From Purshia tridentata (Eukaryota; Streptophyta; Magnoliopsida; Rosales; Rosaceae), in assembly GCA_003254885.1 (NCBI GenBank), contig QANT01004925.1, positions 1-39,602 of the forward strand: a DNA stretch of 39,602 bases. Reading direction: 5' to 3'. The position numbers were made by a program, and so were the translations under genes. Shown piece by piece: positions 22,340 through 33,890 of the stretch (position 1 is the first letter of the stretch; each line of letters starts with the position of its first letter). The notes below the pieces were generated by a model. That model worked only from the letters and a program-made list of their open reading frames with translations. It had not been told where the DNA came from and did not search any database.

Positions 22340-23670
22340 TCAAGTTGGTGCATAGATATCACACATGCCCAACTTGGATAGCGTTGTATGAAACGGACCA
22401 TTTGTCACAGCATGAGTCATCATATCAGCAAGCTGATTGGCACTCTTAATGTAAGGAACCTCTATCACACCAAAATCAAGGTTATCCTTGATGTAGTTCC
22501 TGTCAAGTTCAATATGTTTGGTCCGGTCATGTTGTACAGGATTATTCGCAATCGCAATAACTGCCATATTATCACAAAATATCTTCACTGGTTTCTGTGG
22601 CCCATACCCAAGTTCCCCTAAGAGGATTTTGAGCCAAGCAATCTCCGTAATCCCATGATGAAGAGCACGATATTCAGCCTCCGCACTAGACAATGATACC
22701 ACACTCTGTTTCTTACTTCGCCAAGTCACCAGATTGCCTCCAACAAATGATACATACCCTGAAGTAGACTTTCTATCCAACCGAGACCCAACAAAATCAG
22801 AGTCAGTATAACCTACAATATCTAGATGTCCATGCCTGGAAAACATAATACCTTTACCTGGAGAGGACTTCAGATAAGCCAAGATACGATCGACTGCATC
22901 CATGTGTCTGCTACTAGGATTATGCATGAACTGGCTCACAACACTAACTGCATAGGAGATGTCAGGTCTAGTATGAGCTAGATAAATCAACTTCCCCACT
23001 AGCGTTTGATATCTCTCCTTATTTGTAGGAACCTGATCAGGATATATAGTCAGACCATAGTTCACCTCAATAGGAGTATCAACAGGTTCGCAGGCAGAAT
23101 TACCAGTTTCAGCCAAGAGATCCAATGTATACTTTCGCTGAGAGAGGAAAATACCTTTCTTGGACCTAGACACTTCAATGCCCAAGAAATATTTCAGAAC
23201 TCCCAAATCTTTCATTTCGAACTCCTTAGCTAAATGACCCTGCAGTTTCTCAATCTTACTTGGATTATTCCCTGTAACAATCATGTCATCGACGTAGACA
23301 ATAAGCAAGATAATATCGTCACTATCCCTTTTATAGAATAGGGTGTGATCTGCCAAGGCCTGCCTAAAACCATATGCCTTCATTGAGCTGCTCAATCTAC
23401 CGAACCAAGCCCTCGGTGACTGCTTCAGTCCATACAATGCCTTCTTCAGTTTGCATACCTTCCCTGCTTTTGGTGTGAACCCTGGAGGAGGATCCATATA
23501 TACTTCTTCTATCAAATCACCGTGAAGGAAGACATTTTTCACATCAAACTGTCGCAATGGCCAGTCCAAATTAGCAGCAAGTGATAGAATAACTCTAACA
23601 GTGTTCATCTTAGCCACAGGGGCAAAGGTTTCTTTGTAGTCGATCCCATAAGTCTGGGTATAACCCTTGG
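22340..23670 (-). pseudogene. copia pol, reverse transcriptase and RNase H part
   Basis: Reads GYTQTYGIDYKETFAPVAK (motif of the RT N-terminal palm) from 23670, then DVKNVFLHGDL, GFTPKAGKVCKLKKALYGLKQ, the catalytic YVDDM, YLAHTRPDISYAV, then RNase H with GYTDSDFVGS, SSAEAEYRAL and FCDNMAVIAIANNPVQHDRTKHIEL, ending SKLGMCDIYAPT and a stop. The frame is open throughout. It is separated from the upstream part of pol (from 25890) by the solo LTR, and the frame is continuous across one copy of the target duplication, so the gene was intact when the LTR element inserted. Confidence 0.9.
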
Positions 23671-25885
23671 TGTAACGACCCGTACCTTCCTAAGTGAATG
23701 TTAATAGGGCTCAACGTTGACTTTTGGTTTTAACAAGATTTTAGCTTTGACTTTGGGTCCGTTAGGAAGGTCTTGAGCTCACGAGTTCAATGACACGCGG
23801 CATAGGTGATTTAGAGTTACGGTTAAAAAGTTATGAACATGATAAAGGAGCTCATGGTTGACTTTTTAAATTATTTGGAGTTTAGAGTTGACTTTGACAT
23901 GGTTGCGTAGAGTTCGACTCCACGAGTTCGTAGACACGTAGCATGCATCGTTTGGAGCTATGATTTGTGAAATACGGAGGTTCAAAGTGAGGGGCAAACT
24001 TGTAATTTTGGGCAAAATGACTTAGAATTCCAGCAAATTCTGGAATCCTCTCTCTCTCTCTCTCTCTCTCCCCTTTATTTCTCGCACAAACCCCCCCAGC
24101 CTGACAAGGACCCTTCCCCTCTCCCCTTGCGCGACCCCCCAGCCCATCTCCGGCCACCCAAACCCGCCGGCGACGTCGCTAGTCGCCGGCCAGCTACCCC
24201 CCGACGCCCCAGCCGCCCAACCCTCCTTCTTTTCTCTCTCTCCCGATCTCCCTCACCGGTGCGCGACTCCTTCTTCTAGCTCCAGCCATTTCCGGCGACC
24301 CCAGGCGGCGAGAATCAGTCCCCAGCCGCCGGCCAGTCACCTCGGTGCTCCCCTACGGCAGCCAGCCATCCCCCGACGCGAAACGACGCCGGAAGAGCAC
24401 CCAGCCCGCCGCCATGTGTTCGTCAATTCCGGCCAGATTCCGGCACCAATCCCCGTGATTTTAGGCAACGTTCCCGAGTCCAAGGACGATCCATTCGGAG
24501 ACCAAGGCTAGGCTATCTCTGTGAGTGGACTTCATTCCCTAAACTTTGTTTATAAATTTCTTATGAATTTTTATGATTTAATTCGTATTTATATTTGAGT
24601 TTTAATTGAGTTTATGAATTGAGAAATATTATTCGATTTGTGAGCATGGTTTGAGAATTTATGCTTGGAAATAGATTTGATATGTTTGGTAACTATTGTT
24701 CGTGATAATTTATTCGACTCGCTAGATTTTGGAAATGTTTGGATTTCTCAAATAAACTTTTGTGGTTTACTCGCACTTTGAAATATTAAAGGTTTGGTTA
24801 TCGAAAAAGGGTTTTATAATTGTTGGTTGATGGTTTCCCAGTTTTGGAAAGATTATATATTTTTATGGGCAAAAAAAAGAGATTTATGGGAAAAGGATTT
24901 TCAAACCACCCTTCGCAGTGCCCTTCAGGTTATCAGATTAAATAGGTCTTTGGGACCCATCACGGCACACACATAGGCTTTGGGCTGTGTGTCGGGATGC
25001 TTTGCCCTTTGGGGGCGGCCCTGCGTGCACATACGGCAGGATATTGGCCCTGCATGTGTATGACAGACCCTGGCTCTGCATATGTACGGCAGGATATTAG
25101 CCCTGCATGCGCACGGCAGGTCGTAGGCCCTGCGCATGTACGGCAAGCTATTGGCCCTGCATGCGTACGGCAGGTTGTGGGCCCTGCGCATGTACGGCAG
25201 GTTTGGTGGGTAACGGTTGGGTGAGAGTTTTCCTTAACAAAGTAGTTTACAAAATAATTCCTGCTTGATACAAATTTCAGTTTTTATTTAATATTTTGAA
25301 AGCTTGACCAATTTTATTAATTTATCAGAGTTTTCAAAACGGATTTCCGATAGGGACTTTTAAGACAGATTTTCAGTGGATTTTATGAAAGTTATTTTTA
25401 AACTAGGGGTTTTTAAGGAAAGTTTGCGAAATTTTAAGGAATTTGAAAGTAAAATATTTATTTTGATTTATGTCCACTCACTGAGTTAACTCATTAGCTT
25501 TACCCTTGTTGTGATCTTAATTTTTCCCCCAGGTTGTAGCGGTGGAACGGTCGAGCCAAAGACGTCAAGGCAGTCTAACGAACCTTTGGAATTTGTAGGA
25601 ACCAATTATTCTTGTAAATTTTATCTTCTCAATAAATTTTGTAACGCGGCTCTGATAACCTAATGAAAACTTAAGTAATTGGTTTGAAATTTGGGTCGAA
25701 GACCCTTTTGGTTGTGGTAGAGGAGCTGTGGAACTTAGAAGTGCATTTGCAGGTCTCGTGGAGAAAAAGGGTTCGTCCAATTTCAGGGGAGGTTTTGCCG
25801 AAATTTCGGTAGGATTTTCCTTGATATTGGATGCCCGCAGGATTCACTCCGGGTTCCAGGGTGGAATTCGGGGAGGGTCCTGTCA
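23671..25885. mobile_element. 2215 bp solo LTR nested in copia pol
   Basis: Starts TGTAACGACCC and ends GGGTCCTGTCA, imperfect inverted TG/CA ends common in plant Gypsy LTRs. It is flanked by a perfect 5 bp duplication CTTGG (23666-23670 and 25886-25890). No retroviral coding domains are inside, so it is a solo LTR left by recombination between the two LTRs of a full element. It includes a (CT)n run near 24047-24072, a GC-rich block (24100-24480) with repeated GCCGGC and a seven-copy 27 bp repeat. Its composition is clearly different from the host element. Confidence 0.88.
25018..25206. repeat. 27 bp tandem repeat, seven copies, inside the solo LTR
   Basis: Units begin GCCCTGC and contain (A/G)TGTACGGCAGG or ATGCGTACGGCAGG with moderate drift between copies. 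The 27 bp period is a multiple of three, which keeps open frames on both strands; these encode only low-complexity nine-residue repeats. Confidence 0.8.
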
Positions 25886-27834
25886 CTTGGCAACCAGTCT
25901 AGCCTTGTACCTGTCAACTGTACCATCTGACTTGTACTTGACTGCGAAAACCCACTTACACCCCACCGTCTTCTTTTCTCGAGGTAACTCAACCATTTCC
26001 CAAGTAGAGTTTTTCTGGAGGACCTTCATTTCTTCTACCATAGCAGACTTCCACTTGGGGTCTCCAAGAGCTTCTTGAAAATGACTAGGGACAGACACAG
26101 AAGACAGCTTAAGGGCAAAAGCTAAGTGAGATTTAGACAAACGATGATACGAGACAAAATCAGACATTGGATAAACAACATTAGAAGATGATTTAGAGAA
26201 ACCTAAACGATCAGGTTCAGTCCGAGTACGAAGCGGATACCGCCTAACTGTGGGACCATCTTGTGGCTCCAAAACAATAGACTCTGAAGCTATAGGGTCA
26301 GATGCCAAGATATCATCAGAAAAAGAAGAGCTAGGAGACAAATCATGTACCTCAGAAGTCTCAGAAGATTCAGATGATGGCATGGGAACGGCATTGAGAG
26401 GAGTACTAGAGTCGAAAGGAGGCACGGCAGTAGCTTCTTTGTCCTTTCTGGTATAAACCTTTTCAAACAACCTGGCTGATCGTTCACCTTTCAACTCATT
26501 GTTTTGTGGTTCAACCACCATGGGATCACCTACGGACTCCCCCTCACCCACAGAAGCCGAACCCTTCCCCTCACTCGACATCCACACTCGTTTTTCCTCT
26601 AACCATACTTGTTCCTCTTCCTTACTTCGAATCTCCCCCGGAAGAGGAACCAGAGAAACCTCCCCAGTAAAATAGGACTCTTGTTCACAGAATTTAACAT
26701 CCATGGACACATAGAATTTTCCTGTAGGAGGATGAAAGCATTTATACCCCTTTTGAGAAATAGAGTAACCGAGAAAAATACACCTAAGAGCACGAGGATC
26801 TAGTTTATCCCTATAAAGAGAATGAACATGAACATAGCAAACGCAACAAAAAATTTTAGGGCAGAGATTAAGGGCAGAAGGAATTGAGTGATATGTGGAC
26901 AGCATGTGCAAAGGAGTATGATAGTCCAGGATACGAGCAGGCATTCGGTTGATTAGAAAAATTGCGGTTAAGACGGCATCCGACCAGAAACGTTTAGGGA
27001 CCTGCATAGTAAAACATAAGGCCCGAGCCACCTCAAGAAGGTGGCGATTCTTACGTTCTGCTATACAGTTCTGTTGTGGCGTATAAGCACACGTTGTCTG
27101 GTGGATGATGCCATGACGTTTAAAGAAATTAGCAAGAGACTGATTAACAAACTCACGGCCATTGTCAGAATGAAAAACCTGAACTTGAGCGTGAAACTGT
27201 GTGGAAATCATTTGATAAAATTGAGGAATAACATGTATAACATCACTCTTAGATTTTAATAAGTATACCCAACTGACCCGAGTACAGTCATCAATAAAAG
27301 ACACAAAATATTTATGACCAAAAAATGAAGGGGCAGAGAATGGACCCCAAACGTCTGTATAAACACATGAAAAATGAATCGAACTTTTATTGAAACTCAC
27401 TTTAAAAGGAACACGATGGTTTTTTGCATAAATGCATTGTTCACACTTTAAACTAGCAACAGGAATATGATCAAATAACTTAGGAAACAATTGTTCTAAA
27501 TACCCAAAAGACGGATGGCCTAGACGACAATGCCATAAAAGGATCTTCTCTTTGTCAGACCTTGCCCTTTCTACCTGGAAACCACGACTAGACTCTGACT
27601 GCCACTGCCGAGCCCCTTCCAAGTAGTAAAGACCTCTTCTCAACTTACCAGTACCAATCGTCATCTTCGTGAGATTGTCCTGAAACACACAATGGGTAGG
27701 ATAAAAAATTACAGAACAATTCAGACTTTTGGTAAGTTGACTAATAGAGAGAAGATTATTAGAAAGGGTGGGTGCAAGCAGAACGGAAGACAAAGTTAAA
27801 GTGGGCGAAAGAGAGATGGTCCCGGCTCCAGTAA
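25886..27834 (-). pseudogene. copia pol, integrase to start of reverse transcriptase
   Basis: The open frame covers the pre-integrase zinc-binding region (LWHCRLGHPSFGYLE), the integrase catalytic core (YTDVWGPF, FIDDCTRVSWVYLL, FHSDNGREFVN, QQNCIAERKNRHLLEVAR), the acidic linker and the beginning of RT (WKSAMVEEMKVLQ, GCKWVFAVKYKSDG), and stops at the solo LTR at 25885. Its first 694 bp (27834-27141) are a near copy of 28535-27842. It lacks its own start; it is the downstream product of the internal duplication. Confidence 0.85.
27141..27834 (-). repeat. 694 bp direct duplication in copia, copy A
   Basis: Matches 27842-28535 with an offset of 701 bp and roughly ten differences, several of them amino-acid changes (SSIHF/SSIPF, LEQLFP/LERLFP, SAPSFFGH/STPSFSGH). 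The two copies are separated by seven bases (AGTGAGT). It covers the end of the protease region, the pre-integrase region and the first part of integrase. Confidence 0.9.
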
Positions 27835-29658
27835 AGTGAGTTGATTAACAAACTCACGGCCATTGTCAGAATGAAAAACCTGAACTTGAGCGTGAAACTG
27901 TGTGGAAATCATTTGATAAAATTGAGGAATAACATGTATAACATCACTCTTAGATTTTAATAAGTATACCCAACTGACCCGAGTACAGTCATCAATAAAA
28001 GACACAAAATATTTATGACCAGAAAATGAAGGGGTAGAGAATGGACCCCAAACGTCTGTATAAACACATGAAAAAGGAATCGAACTTTTATTGAAACTCA
28101 CTTTAAAAGGAACACGATGGTTTTTTGCATAAATGCATTGTTCACACTTTAAACTAGCAACAGGAATATGATCAAATAACTTAGGAAACAATCGTTCTAA
28201 ATACCCAAAAGACGGATGGCCTAGACGACAATGCCATAAAAGGATCTTCTTTTTGTCAGACCTTGCCCTTTCTACCTGGAAACCACGACTAGACTCTGAT
28301 TGCCACTGCCGAGCCCCTTCCAAGTAGTAAAGACCTCTTCTCAACTTACCAGTACCAATCGTCATCTTCGTGAGATTGTCTTGAAACACACAATGGGTAG
28401 GATAAAAAATTACAGAACAATTCAGACTTTTGGTAAGTTGACTAATAGAGAGAAGATTATTAGAAAGGGTGGGTGTAAGCAGAACGGAAGACAAAGTTAA
28501 AGTGGGCGAAAGAGAGATGGTCCCGGCTCCAGTAATTGACATAGGAGTCCCATTGGCAACCTGAACAGACTTAACAGGTGGATTTATTAGAGATTTAAAA
28601 AGTGAAGAATTACTAGTCATATGATCAGTAGCTCCTGAATCAATAACCCAAGTGTTGTTAGTAGAAGAAAGAAACACTAATCCAGAATTACCTCCTTGAG
28701 AAGACACTCGAGTGACCTGAGAAGCAGAAGATGGAGAGGGAGAGGTATCTGCAGCAGCAACCTGAGCAAATTTTTTGTTTTTCCGCTCAGCTTGCTTAAG
28801 TTTAAACCACTCCGGATAACCATGTTTCTTCCAACAGACGTCTACAGTATGCTTAGTACTGTTGCAATGAGTGCAGAGTCGAGCAGCAGCCTCAGAAGGA
28901 CTAGTAGAAGAGCCTGGCCGAAAATAGCCTTTCTGGACCACAAGAGCTGAAGCCTCAGTGTTAACTTCAGTTCCCATGGTGACCTGTCGTTGCGCTTCAC
29001 GGCGAACCAATGAGTATGTTTCTTCCAGGCCTGGAAGAGGAGAAGCCGCCAATATACGACTGCTAACTTGATCCAAACTGTGGTCAAGACCTGCAAGAAA
29101 CATATAAACTCGATCTTCAACGATGCGCTTCCTCTGTTTTTCAGCATCAGCAGTGCACTCCATATCAATTGGCCTTCGATAATCCAACTCCATGAAAATG
29201 GAGTTCATCTCATTGTAGTACTCTGTGAGAGGTCGGCCACCTTGACGCAATTGAAAGGTCTTCTTCATCAATTCATAAACTTGAGAAGAATCAGAGGCAT
29301 CAAGATAACTCCTCTTAACAGCGTCCCAAACATCCTTTGCTGTCCCACACTGAACGAAATGGGACATAAGGTTAGGTGTCATGGAATTAATAAGCCATGA
29401 CTTCACCATAGCATCCTCAACCTCCCATTTATCATAGGCCGGATCAGTCTCAGCTGGAACAACCGTTCGTCCAGTAATATAACCCTTCTTCATTCTGCCA
29501 GCAACATGCATCTCCAGAACCTTTGACCAAATACGGTAATTAGTACCATCCAATTTCATATGGATTGGGGTAGAAGTCTCCTGGAAAGTGACTGAGGATG
29601 ACATTTTGTTGTCAGCGATTGAAGAACTCTTGCTGTTAGATGAAATTCCGTCAGACAT
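27796..29658 (-). pseudogene. copia gag, protease and first part of integrase
   Basis: Starts with ATG at 29658 (MSDGISSNSK). Gag has the copia UBN2-type signature (MKLDGTNYRIWSKVLEMHV, near residue 30) and a zinc knuckle of the form C-x2-C-x4-H-x4-C (CTHCNSTKHTVDVC). Protease has WVIDSGATDHMTS with the catalytic Asp. Integrase begins with LWHCRLGHP and ends abruptly at DNGREFVNQ because of the 694 bp duplication, so RT and RNase H are not in frame. The 47 bp upstream of the ATG up to the N at 29709 is the only leader left. Confidence 0.9.
27842..28535 (-). repeat. 694 bp direct duplication in copia, copy B
   Basis: Partner of 27141-27834. Here it is continuous with gag and protease upstream. 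The duplication joint breaks the polyprotein frame: after DNGREFVNQ the frame reads 14 unrelated residues and stops at 27796. Confidence 0.9.
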
Positions 29659-29708
29659 GGTGGAGACAACTGAGGTTTCGGTTTGGCTAGGAAGACAAAT
29701 CGGCAACC

Positions 29709-29709
29709 N
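29709..29709. other. Single N marking a contig join
   Basis: Left of the N is the leader of the younger copia element. Right of it starts CACCTCATGTG, the same sequence as at 21745. The join therefore steps back about 420 bp in the host sequence and continues without the younger element. Confidence 0.8.
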
Positions 29710-31661
29710 CACCTCATGTGTATAATATGCTATATCAAACACATAGGCTCATTGAAGGATCTCTTAAACACATTGGTTAAATCTCAATTTACTTGTCTTA
29801 GTACTCGGATAATTGATACAGGTGCAACAACTAATGATAAATATGTTTTTCATTCCTTGTCTGATTTTAAACCTAAGCCCTTTGTCACCAATGCTAATGG
29901 CTGGTGTGTCATCTCATGTCCTTGGGTCTAGCATTGTTATTTTTCCTTATTCTTGTTCGTTTTCCAACACTCTATTTGTTTCTTCTCTTCATTGTAATAT
30001 TATTTATGTGAGTCAAATAACTCAATCCTTGAATTTTCTTGCCATATTTTTTCCCCCTTATTGTGTTTTTCTGGATATAAATATCTTGAAAATGATTGGC
30101 AATGGTAAAAAGAGGGGGTTTGTACTATCTCGACAACATAATTTGCAAATATGGACAGATTGACACAAGCAAATTGTGGTTGTTGAAAGGGTTTTGGCAA
30201 ACAATTAAGAAGAGCTTTGGTTATGGCATTGACGATTGGGTCACCCTTCATTTAGTTATCATCGCAAATTATTTCCCTCTTTATTTTATAGTTGTAGTGT
30301 TTCTTGTGAGACTTGTGCGATGGCTAAGAGCCATCATACAATTTATGTTCGGATCCCCATTTTAATAAAGATGAATCTTTGTTTCAATTGGTTCATTCTG
30401 ATGTTTGAGGGCCTGCTAGCTTCTGTGTCTACTACTAATTACATGAGATGATTTATTATTTTTATTGATGACTGCACTAGAATGGTTTGAATTTATTTTC
30501 TGAAAATGAAATTGGATGCGAATAATGTTATTTAACTATTTTCTCAAATGGTGATGACTTATTTTTAGTCTCATATTCGGGTTCTTAGGTTTGATAATTG
30601 AGGAGAATATGTTAATCATGGATTGTGTGACTTTTTTCAATCTAATCAAATTTCTTGTTCATATTTCCCTCAACAAAATGAGGTGGCTTAGAGAAAGAAT
30701 TGTCATTTATTAGAGGTTGCAAAGTCTTTATTGATTGATGGTAAGGCTCCTTTTCATCTTTAGGGTGATGCTCTTAGCTTTTCAGTACATTTGATTAATC
30801 GGACTTCATCTAGTGCCGTTAATTTTCGCCGACCTTTGCTCGTTTTGTCAAATTTTTGTGCTTTGCCACCTATATTTCGGGTAAAACCAAGGATTTTTAG
30901 GTGTGCTGCATATGTCCACTTATATCCCCATCAACAGAATAAGTTATATCCTCGTGTTTTGAAGTGTATATTTGTTGGTTATGTTCAATCCTAGAAATGG
31001 TTATGATCCTTCTTCTCATAAACACTTTTTTTAACATGAATATTACGTTTCATGAGTATGTTTTGTTCTATGGAGATAGTTTTGTGTCTTCTCTTAAAGG
31101 GGGGAAGAGTGTGTGAAGACAAGATATTAGATGATGCACTTGTTTGGGGAAACAATGAAAAGAATGTTATAGATGGAACAAAGGATGCCACCGAGAACTC
31201 GGCCTCTCTTGGCGAGCGTTGGGCAAAAGACCAGGATCGATCCTCTAAAAATCTCTTTCCAGAATATCAATCCCCTGATTGTCAAGTTCAGTCCCATGTG
31301 CCAGGTGAGCGCTCTGCTCCTTCTACCGAGCGTTCATACCGCGATTGCTGATCAGTTCGATAGTGTAACCCTCCATGAATAACCACTTGATCAATCATCC
31401 TTGGATTCATCGCATGGAGTATTATTCGATCCTAATATTCCTAATGAGTCTGTTCCTATTTGTGAATCTTCTAGTTATCAACTCCCTCCTAGGTCTACAT
31501 GTGGCAAACCTCCTACCAAATATGAATTGGACCAAAATAAAAAAGTTAAATATTCAATTAACCATTATGCGTCCCCCTACTAATTATCTAAGCCATATGA
31601 TTTTTTCTTACATCAATTATCCTGTGTATCTATTCCAAGTAAATTATAGGATGCCCTAGTG

Positions 31662-32390
31662 TTGAGATTAAATCACTATAAGCAATTTAACCCTTTCCCT
31701 ATACGAATCTTGTTCTTGATGGATTTCAATAAAAACTTGTAAAGAATTTAAATAGCGAAAAAATAAAGGAAACAACACACCAAATTAACGTGGTTCAGCA
31801 ATTGTCTACGTCCATAGCGAGCACCCAATAGATTTCACTAACTTTGAGAAGAAATTACAATGATCACAAGAATTCTCTCTCTCTCTCTATAGGTCTTAAT
31901 CTATCTCTCACACTTGAGTTTCTGCCTTTCTTCAAAACTTATGAATACTTAAGAAACTCTCCTCTCCTTAATGTTGAATTTATAGGGTTTTCTGAGTTTA
32001 AAGAACCCATTTATACTTTATAGGCTTTAGAATACACTTAGGGGCAAATTAGGAAGCATAAAACTTCCACAAACTAGGAGAAAAACGGAAAGTCCAACAG
32101 AAAGCACGACACTCCTCAGGATGTGTAGGACCTGTCCTCCTAGGCATAGGACCTATCCTACAATGGCTACGGCTCGAAAACAACCTAGAGGACCGGTCCT
32201 CCCATGCATGGGACCGGTCCTCCAGGGGCTTCACCTCTGATATGCCCAAAATGCCCGTGTAGGACCAGTCCTCTGGGATAATTTTATGCGTTCTGATCCT
32301 TATTCGTCGCCCCACCTATTACGAACTTCTTCCAACCTTCCTAACTTCACTCGAACATCCAAAGACACTTATAATGACTCCCAACCCCCC
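31662..32390. mobile_element. LTR-like insertion in the old copia element, about 0.7 kb
   Basis: The copia coding trace breaks after GATGCCCTAG near 31660 and resumes near 32395. The insert starts TGTTGAGATTAAATC and contains AACGTGGTTCAGCAATTG, a phrase typical of plant LTR ends, a (CT)n run at 31872-31885 and five copies of an AGGACCNGTCCT palindrome at 32127-32272. It has no coding domain. The exact right end and target duplication are not resolved. Confidence 0.5.
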
Positions 32391-32658
32391 TTTCAAGCGA
32401 GCCAAAAACATAACACTTAGAAGATATTAAATGGACCAAATCTATGGCCGAGGAAATGGATGCTTTATAGAAGAACTCTACCTAAGTTCTTGTACCCTTA
32501 GCTAAAGGAAAAAAGGACTATGGGGTGTAGATGGGTGTTTGTTATGGTTGAAGAATCTGTTGACTGAATTGGGATTTAAATCGAGGAGTACTATGAGTTT
32601 GTATTGTGATAATAAGTCGGCAATAGAAATTGTTCATAATCTTGTTGAGGTTGACAAA

Positions 32659-33576
32659 TGTGGGATCATGAAATATTCTAGTATAGAACCATGGTTTATT
32701 CTAGCATGGGACCTATCCATTCTCATGGAAAAAAGGAAGGGACACTAACCATTCTCATGGGTCCATTGGAAAAAGCATAGAAATATAGGACCTATGGTAT
32801 TGAAAGAACACAACCTATGTTTTGAGGAACCTATATAGGTTATGGACATTCTCCAATAACATGCGAAGGGATCGGAGATATAAAGCATGCAAAGAATTCA
32901 AGGTCCCATTAAACTTGGGGCATTGGGTCATCACCCACACAAATCCCCAAAGGGGCTAAATGCATACAGACCCACCAATGGGTCTAGGAAAATGTGCCAA
33001 AGAGGCCGAGTACCCTTGGGGAGGCTCTTAGGATCCGCAGATAGGTCCAGAATGGCGCCTAGAATGGGCAGACGTATATATCCTAAACTAACTAAAGAAG
33101 GTATTATCATGATAATTAGGATCTAAGAACTCCTAAAAAAATTGGGAAACCAACTCCCATACGAATTAAATGGCTTGAATCCTCTCCAAACAAGGATTCC
33201 AGTATAGGAGTTCAATCCAATATGGATTATACTTCCTAGTGATTACAAGTTTAATAAACTTACAATCCTAAGGCCATGTGGATTAATTCATCCTCTATAT
33301 ATAATATCATTCTAAGGTAAGTAATTCCTAAGCTCTAAGCTCATGCTTTGTGGATTAATTCATCCTCTATATATAATATCATTCGAAGGTAAGTAATTCC
33401 TAAGCTCTAAGCTCATGCTTTGAGTTGATAATCGATCTTGTTTACTAACTTAACCGTCAGAGAGCCTTTGGCCGGCACCATACCGGTGCCCCTTATCTCT
33501 GAAGGTTCTTTCTTATGTTTATAGGACCGTTGATTTGTAGACTCAAGCAACTTGGAGATTTCGTGTTACAACAACA
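32659..33576. mobile_element. LTR-like insertion in old copia RNase H, about 0.9 kb
   Basis: The RNase H trace is cut between GTTGAGGTTGACAAA (ends 32658) and TCATTAAGGAGAAG (33591). The insert can be read as TGTGGGATCATG to ACAACAACA with TG/CA ends; the flanks share only GACA, so the target duplication is uncertain. No coding domain is seen. A 72 bp tandem repeat lies near its right end. Confidence 0.5.
33279..33422. repeat. 72 bp tandem repeat, two copies
   Basis: Units 33279-33350 and 33351-33422 start TGGATTAATTCATCC and differ by one base (ATTCTAAGG versus ATTCGAAGG). Confidence 0.9.
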
Positions 33577-33890
33577 GACATATATGCACTTCATTAAGGA
33601 GAAGTTAGAAGCTAATATTTTCAAGTTTCTCTTTGTGAATTCTAAAGATCAATTGACATATATGTATTGACCAAGGCTGTTGCTGCTAGAGTATTTGTGA
33701 ATTTATTTAGCAAGTTGGGCATGTGTGATATCTTTACACCAACTTGTAATGTTAGAATAGGAATCGTAATCCTAGTATGATTTGGTGTATAGTTGTATTG
33801 TTTGTAATTACTTTTCATGTGTTCACTAGATTTGTACTTGTATATATAACACACTTGTGCAAATAATAAAGTAACTGAAAACTATTTCCC

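Larger units (their letters stand above)
22170..29708 (-). mobile_element. Younger Ty1/copia retrotransposon, incomplete 5' end
   Basis: A minus-strand copia element in the usual order gag, protease, integrase, reverse transcriptase, RNase H, ending in a short 3' LTR. Its 5' LTR and primer-binding site are missing because the sequence stops at the N at 29709, about 50 bp before gag. It is interrupted by a 2215 bp solo LTR and by a 694 bp direct duplication. Without these it would be roughly 4.6 kb, normal for copia. It lies inside the older plus-strand copia element. The coding parts are almost free of stops, so it is fairly young, but the internal duplication and the LTR insertion make this copy non-autonomous. 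Confidence 0.9.
29710..33890 (+). mobile_element. Old, decayed Ty1/copia element (uninterrupted copy and remainder)
   Basis: Plus-strand copia remnant with many frameshifts and stops. Traces in order: protease IDTGAT (about 29812), GGLYYL, GHPSFSYHRKLFPSLF and CETCAMAKSHH (30236-30330, pre-integrase), eroded integrase around 30440-30760, RVKPRIFRCAAYVHLYP and RVLKCIFVGY (30880-30990), RT start near 32400-32540 (AEEMDAL, GKKDYG), LLTELGF and LYCDNKSAIEIVHN (32545-32640, RNase H) and KLGMCDIFTPT (33712-33744). A putative 3' LTR starts TGTTAGAATAGG at 33750 and fades near 33890. Most of the RT region is missing, and two LTR-like pieces are inserted (31662-32390, 32659-33576). Confidence 0.8.

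Noticed and set aside
24925..25224. Open frames with nine-residue repeats on both strands
   Set aside because: Same effect from a 27 bp tandem repeat inside a solo LTR; no domain and no start context.
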